A stretch of 27,919 nucleotides of DNA from assembly GCA_900755685.1 (NCBI GenBank), contig CAAEHI010000020.1, forward strand, positions 1 to 27,919, given 5' to 3'. Positions 21,576 to 27,919 of this stretch are shown here, piece after piece. The position numbers were made by a program, and so were the translations under genes. Within the stretch, counting starts at the first letter, position 1; every line of letters begins with the position of its first letter. The notes beneath the pieces are model-generated. The model was not told where the DNA came from, did not search any database, and was given only the letters and a program-made list of their open reading frames with translations. The stretch is from an uncultured Collinsella sp. (GTDB taxonomy: Bacteria; Actinomycetota; Coriobacteriia; Coriobacteriales; Coriobacteriaceae).

Positions 21576-23372
21576 GTGTCTGAACAGGCAAATAATGGTT
21601 GTGCTGACGGCTTTGGCGTGCGTTTGATCGGCTGTGCCGACGATGCGGCTTTGCCCATTGGCATGCACGACTATGCGGAGGCTCTTGGTTGCTGCACGCT
21701 GGTCGACAAGACCATGTTTATTGCCGATGTGTTGGACTGCGACGCGTCCGTTGTGGTGTGCTGTCGACCCGAGGGTTTTGGCAAGAGCATGAACTTGTCG
21801 ATGCTCAGGGCGTTTCTGGAGCGTCCAGCGGTCGGTCGCGCTGGTCAGCTTTTGTTTGCCGATGCTCAGATTTGGGATGCGGACGGCGGGCGCTATCGGG
21901 ATGAGTACGCTTGCTATCCGGTGATATCGCTGGACTTTTCTGGCGCTGCGAGGCGTGGCCCTGCTGTTGCCGGCGTCGTGCGCGATGCCCTTTCGGGCGA
22001 GTGCGCTCGCTTGTTGGCGCTCTTGGGGGCTCCGGATTTAGCTCGAGATAAGGTGCGTCACATCGAACGTGTCGCGCGTGGCGCGGCGAGCGAGGACGAG
22101 GTCGCCTCGGTGCTTGGCGTGCTCATAGAGCTGCTGGAGATTGCCAGCGATGAGCAGGTTGTATTGCTCGTTGATGGGTACGATGCGGCGTGGTCTCGCC
22201 GTGCGAGCGCGAGGGACGCTTCCGACGCCGATCCGGCAGGGCTACTTGACCGTGTGCTGTTTGACGCCATTGCTGCCGCGGGCCATTCGCTACGCTTCGC
22301 ATGTCTGATGGGGGAGTGTCCCGGCCCTGCCGAAGCGGCGCTTTCTTTGCACGGCTGCTCGTATTATCTGACGACGCCGCTTTCGACGTGGTGTGACCGT
22401 TGGTTCGGCTTTTCGGATGCCGAGGTCCAGGCTCTGTTGAATCATGCTGGGCGCGAGGAATACCTTGATGATGCGCGTGAATGGCTCGAGGGATATCGGT
22501 TTGGTAGGGATTATTGCTCGAATCCAGCGCGTGTGATCGGTTTTCTGGACCGAGGCTGCACGGCGCCCGTGTGTGCCGATCTGTATGGATATGCCGATTG
22601 CCTGAGTAAGGTAGTTGCCGGGTGGAATCTCGACCGCCTTTCGGTCTTGTTCGATTTGCTCGAGGCCCATGGGTGCGCTGAGGTCCCGCTTTGTTTGGGC
22701 ACTGCAGAGCCAGATGTCTCGCCTGACGATGGCATGTGGACAGCGCTATATTTGTCCGGTTTCCTGACGACGGATATGACTGAGGAGCCAGAGCATGGCG
22801 ATCGCCTCCGTGCTTTGCGATTGCCCAATAAAGAGCTTCGCCAGGCCTTGCGTCTAGTGATTGTTGAGTGGTTTGAGTGCGCTGCCGAAGACATTCGAGA
22901 CGTCGATGCGTTTCGCGACGGGCTGTGCCGTGGGAACGAGGATACCGTGAAGCGGGCGCTAAGCCGCATCCTGGGGGATGCGGGAATCGGTGAGACCGAC
23001 CCAGATAAGCCGCTGCCATATCATCTGCTCTTGCAGGGGCTCTGCTTTGGCTTGCCGGGCTATGCCAATCCTGCTTCGAGGCGAAAGTGTGGCGCGGGTC
23101 GCTGGGACATCCAGGTTTTTCCTACGGGCGCTGTGTTCGACATAGCCGATACGATTGGCATGCTGGACGAGCGCCCGCTTATAACGATCAATATGATGTA
23201 TGACCCCGATGTGGATGCGCTGGGGTTGGAATTGCTGGCCGTGCAGTCGCTACTCGACATAGAGCGCGATGGCATCGACGAAATCCGTGTACCGCGCCCC
23301 GGCGTGGGTCGCATGCGCTGGGGGTTCGGTTTTGATGGGCAGCATGTGGCTACGGTGTGCCAGCGGCTTTAA
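21576..23372 (+). CDS. AAA-ATPase-like / PDDEXK_9-type protein with degenerate motifs
   Basis: The GTG start at 21576 follows AGGGGGAA with a 7-nt spacer; the open frame extends to 21456 but that part is Cys/Arg-rich and lacks a site. The 598-aa protein fits the AAA-ATPase-like family (PF09820 type), which starts with a short IGxxDYxxxxxxxxLVDKTxFI block (28-49) and a P-loop CRPEGFGKSMNLS (63-75). Walker B reads VVLLVDGYD (195-203) where relatives have LIDEYD, so the catalytic Glu is Gly. The C-terminal nuclease-like domain (~500-598) keeps GRWDIQVFP (D511), but the expected E-F-K strand is LITINMM (535-541). Both active sites therefore look altered. Members are abundant in gut anaerobes and of unknown function. 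It is unusually rich in Cys for a cytoplasmic protein. Confidence 0.83.
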   Translation: MSEQANNGCADGFGVRLIGCADDAALPIGMHDYAEALGCCTLVDKTMFIADVLDCDASVVVCCRPEGFGKSMNLSMLRAFLERPAVGRAGQLLFADAQIWDADGGRYRDEYACYPVISLDFSGAARRGPAVAGVVRDALSGECARLLALLGAPDLARDKVRHIERVARGAASEDEVASVLGVLIELLEIASDEQVVLLVDGYDAAWSRRASARDASDADPAGLLDRVLFDAIAAAGHSLRFACLMGECPGPAEAALSLHGCSYYLTTPLSTWCDRWFGFSDAEVQALLNHAGREEYLDDAREWLEGYRFGRDYCSNPARVIGFLDRGCTAPVCADLYGYADCLSKVVAGWNLDRLSVLFDLLEAHGCAEVPLCLGTAEPDVSPDDGMWTALYLSGFLTTDMTEEPEHGDRLRALRLPNKELRQALRLVIVEWFECAAEDIRDVDAFRDGLCRGNEDTVKRALSRILGDAGIGETDPDKPLPYHLLLQGLCFGLPGYANPASRRKCGAGRWDIQVFPTGAVFDIADTIGMLDERPLITINMMYDPDVDALGLELLAVQSLLDIERDGIDEIRVPRPGVGRMRWGFGFDGQHVATVCQRL

Positions 23373-23396
23373 GCGCCGAGATGTTTCCGGCTTCCG

Positions 23397-24416
23397 TTAC
23401 TCGGTATCCTTCATGGGCGGCATGGGCTTCCAGTTGGGATCCTTGATGATCTTGCGGGCGTCCTTCATGCCGCGTCGCAGCGCCGGAATACCGGTCTTAA
23501 AGCACTTGTCAACGGCAGCCAGGCGAATGAATTCCTTGCAGAAGGTCGCGGCATTGCCCAGGCGGAACAACATGGGGTGGTAGTCACCGTAGATCTGCAT
23601 ATAGCGAGCGAGGAAGCCTCGGTTGCGCATGATGTAGTAGCGGTTGGTGTCGCTCGTAGAGTTGAGCTGGCGTTTGCCGGCGATATCCCAGTTAGAGACG
23701 GCACGGGCGCGCTTGAGCACCACGTCGGCGACCACGGCGGCGGGGAAGTGCTGGCTGGCTACGTAGCCGTAGCAGGCATCGTCGCCGTAGATAAAGAAGC
23801 GCGCGTCGGGCAGGCCAATCTTGTCGACCACGCGGCGCGAGAACATGCCGCCCTCAAAGCACAGCTGGTTCATGGCGCGGTAGCCCTCGGGTCCCAGGTC
23901 CCACTTGGCGATGGGGTTAGGGATGCCGAGTGAAAGGATGAGCTGGTACTGCCAAAAGAAGGCTCCGCCGTCAAAGTCCAGGCGCGAACCCTGGATGACA
24001 TCGTAGCGGTCAGTCCACTTGGCAAGACGCTCGATGCCTTCGGGGATGACGAGCACGTCGTCGTCCATCACCCAGAACCATTGGGCGCCCAGGTCGTAGG
24101 CGCATTTAGTGCCGGCGGAGAAGCCGCCCGCACCGCCGCCGTTTTCGAGCTGCGGGGCGTAGATGACACGGTCGGTGCCGCCCTGCGCGTCGGGTTGCTC
24201 GGTGTCGATGCCCCACAGGTTGGCCAGGCGCTCGTTGAATGCGGAGCACATGGCCTCGGTCTCGCGCGAATTTTCGTTATCGACAATCACGATGCGCCAG
24301 GGCGCTGCCGTGAGCTCGGTCATGGAGTCGAACAAGTTGGCCAGGAGTTCCTGGCGCTTGTACGTTACGACGACGATGGCGAGCTTGTCGATGGGAGCGG
24401 GAAGGGTTGAAGGCAT
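23397..24416 (-). CDS. GT2-family glycosyltransferase (galactofuranosyl/rhamnosyltransferase-like)
   Basis: The start is ATG 24416 (339 aa); an extension to 24551 is basic and lacks a site, while AAAGGA lies 11 bases before this ATG. The GT-A fold is clear: LAIVVVTYKRQELL (12-25), IVIVDNENS (42-50), NGGGAGGFSAGTK (92-104) and metal-binding DDD in WVMDDDVLV (118-120). The GGxGGFxxG block and the later FFIYGDDACYGYVA resemble galactofuranosyltransferases of the GlfT type and rhamnosyltransferases. It would add sugar to a cell-surface polysaccharide at the inner face of the membrane. It is downstream of, and on the same strand as, an acyltransferase and another GT2 gene, with a 170-bp gap. Confidence 0.9.
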   Translation of the reverse strand: MPSTLPAPIDKLAIVVVTYKRQELLANLFDSMTELTAAPWRIVIVDNENSRETEAMCSAFNERLANLWGIDTEQPDAQGGTDRVIYAPQLENGGGAGGFSAGTKCAYDLGAQWFWVMDDDVLVIPEGIERLAKWTDRYDVIQGSRLDFDGGAFFWQYQLILSLGIPNPIAKWDLGPEGYRAMNQLCFEGGMFSRRVVDKIGLPDARFFIYGDDACYGYVASQHFPAAVVADVVLKRARAVSNWDIAGKRQLNSTSDTNRYYIMRNRGFLARYMQIYGDYHPMLFRLGNAATFCKEFIRLAAVDKCFKTGIPALRRGMKDARKIIKDPNWKPMPPMKDTE

Positions 24417-24491
24417 GGGGCAATATATCCTTTCACGTGCGGCGCGCATGCGCTGCACGGAAGCTATCGAATACGTCCTTGGGACTGTCCT

Positions 24492-24522
24492 ATTGTAAAG
24501 GCTCGGCGCACCTTGGCGGCAA
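24492..24522 (-). promoter_or_regulatory. Weak promoter candidate before the GlfT-like gene
   Basis: On the minus strand TTGCCG (24522-24517) and TACAAT (24497-24492) are spaced by 19 bp, longer than ideal. The 170-bp gap around it otherwise holds only a short GCAGG/CCTGC hairpin (24537-24548) followed on the minus strand by GTTTTATT, a weak terminator for the acyltransferase gene. Confidence 0.25.
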
Positions 24523-24586
24523 GCTTTGAATAAAACGCAGGAACCTGCCATGGCTGTAGCGGCTTTAGGGTCTGACGGCAGCGTGT

Positions 24587-25717
24587 CTATTGCCGCTTGG
24601 GCTTGCGAGCGATAGGGCTTCTAGCTGCGTCGATGGTGAGAAGCGTCAGGGCAAAGACGATGCTAATGACGGTACCCGTGACGATACAAATAACTGCCGG
24701 GCTGTTTTGGCTGACCAGTATGTTTGCGAGCAACGTATTGAAGACGGGACGCCACAGGCTATTGGTGAGCGACTGCATCACATAGAAACCGAGCGTGGCG
24801 GTCGATAAGGTGACGATGGCACCTGCAGTCCGCGAATTGCCTGAGGCACTGCGTCGGGTAGCCGCAAAGAGCAGGGAGGCGGCAGCGAGGGCAAACGAGA
24901 TCAGCGAGGTCGATTTGTAGGAGAGGATTGTCATCGCTGTGAGGTTGTCGGTGAAGGAGAGTGCTCCTTCCAGGATGATGGTGAGCACCAAAACCGTTAC
25001 GAGCGAGCGCATGCCCAAGGCGCCCACCCTGTCCGAATCCATGACATCGGTAACGTCGCGGAGCAGTCCGCCGATCAAAAACGCGACTACGTACGTGGTA
25101 GCGCTCATGAGCTTTTGGAGCCAAGAAAACTCGCCGGCGCTTGTCACACTCATAGCGGCTAAATACCCGTTAACAACAAATGCGAGGATGCCAACGGCGA
25201 TGACCGTCGTCTTGTAGGTTTTCTGGGGGAGTCGACTCTTAGCCAGTCCAAACCATGGCGCCATGAAGACCGTGGCGGCATAGACCCAGATAAACTCAAG
25301 GCCTAACGTGTACCAGTAGTGCGTATTGAGGGTAACATCGGGAATGGGTGAGACGACCGTGGACCACGCGAGCGCCACGAGGCAATAAAACGCAGTGGGC
25401 ATAATGACCTTGCCAAGGCGCTGCGCCGTCCGTTGCATTTGCGACTTCCACGTTGCTCCACCGTCCCAAGCACGCGCGGCTGAAGCGATGAGAAAATAGC
25501 CCGAGATCATAAAGAAGACCTCGTTGGCCCAGCAGCCAAGCAAGTTAATGAACCCCAGCAGTCCCGAATAGGGGAAGGCGGCGAGCGGTGCATATTCCGG
25601 CACGCTGATGCAGACGGCCTGGAAGGTCCACTGAAACGTGTGGAATACCGCGATGCCAGCGACCGCTACCAAGCGCAGCGCTTCGATGGAGGTGTTTCTG
25701 CTTGTTTTGCTGCCCAT
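24587..25717 (-). CDS. Acyltransferase 3 family membrane protein
   Basis: The product is a 376-aa polytopic membrane protein with about ten hydrophobic helices. The N-terminal RNTSIEALRLVAVAGIAVFHTF (7-28) is the hallmark of acyltransferase family 3, with H26 the likely catalytic histidine. ANEVFFMISGYFLIASA is the second typical block. Members O-acetylate or otherwise acylate polysaccharide, peptidoglycan or lipid sugars. The start at ATG 25717 is 4 bases after the stop of the preceding GT2 gene, and only GGAAAA serves as ribosome binding site; an overlapping start 12 codons earlier is possible. It is probably co-transcribed with that gene and modifies the glycan it helps build. Confidence 0.9.
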   Translation of the reverse strand: MGSKTSRNTSIEALRLVAVAGIAVFHTFQWTFQAVCISVPEYAPLAAFPYSGLLGFINLLGCWANEVFFMISGYFLIASAARAWDGGATWKSQMQRTAQRLGKVIMPTAFYCLVALAWSTVVSPIPDVTLNTHYWYTLGLEFIWVYAATVFMAPWFGLAKSRLPQKTYKTTVIAVGILAFVVNGYLAAMSVTSAGEFSWLQKLMSATTYVVAFLIGGLLRDVTDVMDSDRVGALGMRSLVTVLVLTIILEGALSFTDNLTAMTILSYKSTSLISFALAAASLLFAATRRSASGNSRTAGAIVTLSTATLGFYVMQSLTNSLWRPVFNTLLANILVSQNSPAVICIVTGTVISIVFALTLLTIDAARSPIARKPKRQ

Positions 25718-25721
25718 CAGA

Positions 25722-26822
25722 CTATTTTCCAGCGCGTGCGTTGTATGAACCAAAGTGCGATGTGATCATTTTTAGAGTTTGCTTGGGCCCCTTGTTCCAT
25801 ACGTTATACAGGCCCTCGCCCACGAGGTCCTTGGCGTATGCGCAGTAGCTGATTTTAGGGTTGGCGATGCCCATATACTCGGCATAGAGCTTTTTGGCCG
25901 CAGGGGTAATGCGAGGATTGGCAAATACCAGCTCTTGCGGCATGCGTTCGAACATCCTGTGGATCGCCCGCTCGATTTCGGGGTGGCCATCAATTCCGGT
26001 GTGCTCAATCATGATGCCCATATAGGTGAAGCCACGTGTGATTTGGGGTGTCCAAACGGCGGGGTCGGTGACGTTGAGCCGCTCAAGAATATCGACCATG
26101 TCGTTCCAGCGATTAAACGGCATCAAGGGGTCACGCTTTGCCAGAGCAGCTGCCTTTTCGGGTGTTTCCTCGCGGTAGCAGTAATACGGCTTGGGCCAGT
26201 AAGCGATCGCCTTTGCCTGACAGAGCGTTTCGACAAGGAATGGATTGTCGGCCCAGCCCGCACCGGGGATTTCCTTAAACCAGATATTGTTTTGCATTAG
26301 GAAGTCGCGACGATAGATTGCCGACCAAATGGACGGATGATGGGCCAGCAGGTGTGGAGCGTCGTGAATGGTGAACGGTTGCCGAGACGGTTTGATGCGA
26401 CCACGATATGCGCAATGTAGTTTGACCTCTTGGGGGGTATCGGGGTTGCGAATGATCCAATACGGGGTCTCAATAATATCGAGCTTGTTCGGACCGCCAA
26501 ATTCGCGCTTGGCAAAGGCAAACATGTCGGAGTACATTCCGGGCTCGATCCAGTCATCGGGCTCGAGGATGGCAATCCAGTCGCCCATTGCCTCGCGAAT
26601 GCCCAGATTGCAGGTTGCGCCGTAACCCTGGTTTGCCTTATCGATCACTCGAACGCGTGAGTCGCGCGCAGCGAAATCTTGCATAATGGCGAGCGAGTTG
26701 TCGGTGGATCCGTCGTTGATGGCGAGGATTTCCAGTTCGATTTTGTTTTCGTTTAATAGGCTGCCTATAGCCTGAGAAAGATACGGCTCGGCATTGTAAG
26801 TAGGCACGATTACGGTCAGCAT
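25722..26822 (-). CDS. GT2-family glycosyltransferase
   Basis: This 366-aa GT-A enzyme opens with LTVIVPTYNAEPYLSQAIGSLL (2-23), nucleotide-sugar contact IxxINDGSTDNS (32-43) and the metal-binding DD in WIAILEPDDWIEPGMY (82-97). It resembles EpsH/EpsJ/WcaA-type transferases used in capsule or teichoic-type glycans. There is no signal peptide or membrane helix. The second half (~180-366) is a family-typical helical region with aromatic residues. It is the first gene of a minus-strand glycan cluster with the acyltransferase and the GlfT-like gene. A perfect -10 box lies 31 bases before its ATG. Confidence 0.92.
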   Translation of the reverse strand: MLTVIVPTYNAEPYLSQAIGSLLNENKIELEILAINDGSTDNSLAIMQDFAARDSRVRVIDKANQGYGATCNLGIREAMGDWIAILEPDDWIEPGMYSDMFAFAKREFGGPNKLDIIETPYWIIRNPDTPQEVKLHCAYRGRIKPSRQPFTIHDAPHLLAHHPSIWSAIYRRDFLMQNNIWFKEIPGAGWADNPFLVETLCQAKAIAYWPKPYYCYREETPEKAAALAKRDPLMPFNRWNDMVDILERLNVTDPAVWTPQITRGFTYMGIMIEHTGIDGHPEIERAIHRMFERMPQELVFANPRITPAAKKLYAEYMGIANPKISYCAYAKDLVGEGLYNVWNKGPKQTLKMITSHFGSYNARAGK

Positions 26823-26852
26823 TCAAACACTTTCTCTAGGCGATTTGGAAGA

Positions 26853-26858
26853 ATTATA
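26853..26858 (-). promoter_or_regulatory. -10 box of the glycan cluster
   Basis: On the minus strand a perfect TATAAT gives a transcript start near 26846 and a 24-nt leader. The position of a -35 box 17 bp upstream reads AAACCG, so an activator or another sigma feature may help. Confidence 0.45.
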
Positions 26859-26942
26859 CCTAATTGCATTTGCAACGGTTTTAGTTGCGTTCGCCTAATA
26901 CTGCCAAGGGCTGCGCGACTATTGCTGACGCTGCGCCTGTAA

Positions 26943-27795
26943 TGGATGTCAGCGATCGGCTGCAATAAAAATGTCGGCAGTGGCGAGACGGTTGTCCTTC
27001 CCATTCTTGCTCGTTATGGGACCGATCGATTGTGGACGCGGACTGAACCTAAAGACCAATCGTTGCCCAACAGGACGCGTGGGTTCGAAGGTGCCCTACA
27101 GGCATCTTCGAACGATGCACGTATGAATGCATGGTTTAAATCTCAATCCATTTGGGAGTAGCAGAATAGGCGTGACAGCGCACTGCTCTCTGCGGTTAAA
27201 AAGGCACCGGCCTCATGTTTTGATGCCGCTGCTTCTACCGTGGACGCGATGGTCGATTTTGATGCCGAACTCGGCCAGCTGGTGTTTACATATAAGCACT
27301 GCCGATGGTAGTTACCATCGCGATAGGATTCACTCTATGAGCGACGGATATCGTGGCACGTCGAGCCTTTTTGCGGACATCGCATATCGCATGGCGATGT
27401 TGAACCCCGCACTAGGGGATCGTGTGCTCAAGACGCCGGGCGTGGTAATGATTGACGAGATCGACCTTCATTTGCACCCTCGTTGACAGGCACGAATTCT
27501 GGAGGACCTCGTTCGCATCTTCCCCAACGTGCAGTTTGTCGTGACCACGCATTCGCCGGTTGTCGTGGCTTCAGTGCCTCGTGACAATATTTGCATTCTT
27601 GATGGCGAGACCACGTCGGTTCCTCCGACGGAGACACACGGACGTGATGCGGGAGACATTCTCAACACTGTTTTAGATGCTTCCTCGCGTCCCGAGGAAG
27701 CAGCCCATTTGTTCGATGCATTTAACCGTGCTGTAGACGAAGGGCGTCACGCCGACGCTAACTGTGCGGGCTTGGCCCCCGTCCCCCCAATCTAG
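26943..27795 (+). pseudogene. Decayed AAA-family ATPase (defence/OLD-like type)
   Basis: Coding similarity to an AAA ATPase is spread over two frames. Frame one runs from 26943: VLPILARYGTDRLW, then RMNAWFKSQSIWE, a TAG at 27159-27161, and QNRRDSALLSAVKKA to a TAG at 27309-27311. The reading then shifts frame between about 27300 and 27327 and continues SDGYRGTSSLFADIAYRMA, Walker B VVMIDEIDLHLHPR, a TGA at 27484-27486 where a Trp codon is expected, then QARILEDLVRIFPNVQ and the H-loop FVVTTHSP. The N-terminal P-loop region is missing and the C-terminus stops early after FNRAVDEGRH. With two nonsense codons, a frameshift and truncation it cannot be functional. The family (AAA_15/AAA_21, used in several defence systems) is inferred from the DEIDLHLHP and SDGYR motifs. 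Confidence 0.85.
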
Positions 27796-27819
27796 TAGAC
27801 TCTAAACCGTTGCTAGATT
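27772..27819 (+). promoter_or_regulatory. Candidate promoter with inverted repeat before the last gene
   Basis: TTGGCC (27772-27777) and TAGACT (27796-27801) are spaced by 18 bp. The inverted repeat AATCTAG (27789-27795) / CTAGATT (27813-27819) brackets the -10 box and the expected start, a position suited to an operator. There is no T-run, so it is not a terminator. Confidence 0.3.
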
Positions 27820-27832
27820 AGGGGGATTTTCC

Positions 27833-27919
27833 ATGAAACGCTCCATGAAACGAGTTTCCGGGGCCGCCGCCGTCCTCGCGGTCGCTGCCGCCCTGGCCCT
27901 GTGCGGGCCCGCGGCCTAC
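27833..27919 (+). CDS. N-terminus of an exported protein (3' truncated by window end)
   Basis: ATG 27833 follows GGGGGA with a 6-nt spacer. The 29 visible codons encode a classic signal peptide: basic start MKRSMKR, an Ala/Val/Leu core and a GPAA region that could precede a signal peptidase site. A cysteine after ALAL gives a poor lipobox (Leu at -1), so a secreted rather than lipid-anchored protein is slightly favoured. The mature protein lies outside the window. Confidence 0.75.
   Translation, partial: MKRSMKRVSGAAAVLAVAAALALCGPAAY

Noticed and set aside
22123..23019. 298-codon minus-strand frame in the AAA-ATPase-like gene
   Set aside because: Antisense shadow with His/Arg/Ser-rich composition and no motifs.
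1..27919. CRISPR array or complete insertion sequence
   Set aside because: No regularly spaced identical repeats and no transposase with terminal inverted repeats were seen; the only tandem repeat is the two-copy tRNA-Lys tail.

Overview
The window looks like a chromosomal segment of a high-GC, anaerobic member of the Coriobacteriia, most likely Collinsella or a close relative. This rests on gene content and protein style: a Rho factor with a very long disordered N-terminus, a sufCBDS-sufU operon opposite an Rrf2 regulator, a GGGtGRT/Fe-S scaffold pair and LPXTG-type surface anchoring. The genus is an inference; no database search was possible.

Layout. 1-3043: possible tail of an upstream gene, a long leader, and rho with its terminator. 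3044-5175: a two-helix membrane protein of unknown function and a VanZ-like protein, closed by a strong bidirectional terminator. 5258-7471 (minus): a ROK-family sugar kinase and a class I/II aminotransferase, each its own unit. 7638-8322: tRNA-His, two tRNA-Lys(CTT) genes, and a degenerate repeat carrying a 3' tRNA-Lys fragment and a second copy of the terminator. 8323-9849 (minus): an FAD flavoprotein of the NadB/fumarate reductase family. 10106-11863 (minus): the GGGtGRT protein and a NifU-like scaffold. 12267-13076: a RAYT-like HUH protein with a C-terminal HTH that seems to lack the catalytic tyrosine. 13142-18387 (minus): the SUF operon. 18608-19471: an Rrf2/IscR-type regulator and a solo HEPN protein of the HI0074/HepT type. 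19600-21372: a sortase-anchored putative wall hydrolase. 21576-23372: a degenerate AAA-ATPase-like/PDDEXK_9-type protein. 23397-26822 (minus): two glycosyltransferases and an acyltransferase. 26943-27795: a decayed AAA ATPase pseudogene. 27833-27919: the start of an exported protein that runs off the window.

How the genes fit together. The centre of the window is an Fe-S assembly hub. SufBCD, the cysteine desulfurase SufS and the sulfurtransferase SufU form one translationally coupled operon. A divergent Rrf2 protein with three cysteines probably senses cluster status, and a TGGGACAAA/TTTGTCCCA inverted repeat between the two units is the best operator candidate. About 1.3 kb beyond the SUF operon lies a second U-type scaffold paired with the uncharacterised GGGtGRT protein. 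This pair is the best candidate in the window for an undescribed system. Other leads are the HEPN protein without a nucleotidyltransferase partner, the HUH-HTH protein without its tyrosine, and the tRNA-Lys scar, which suggests a past integration or recombination event.
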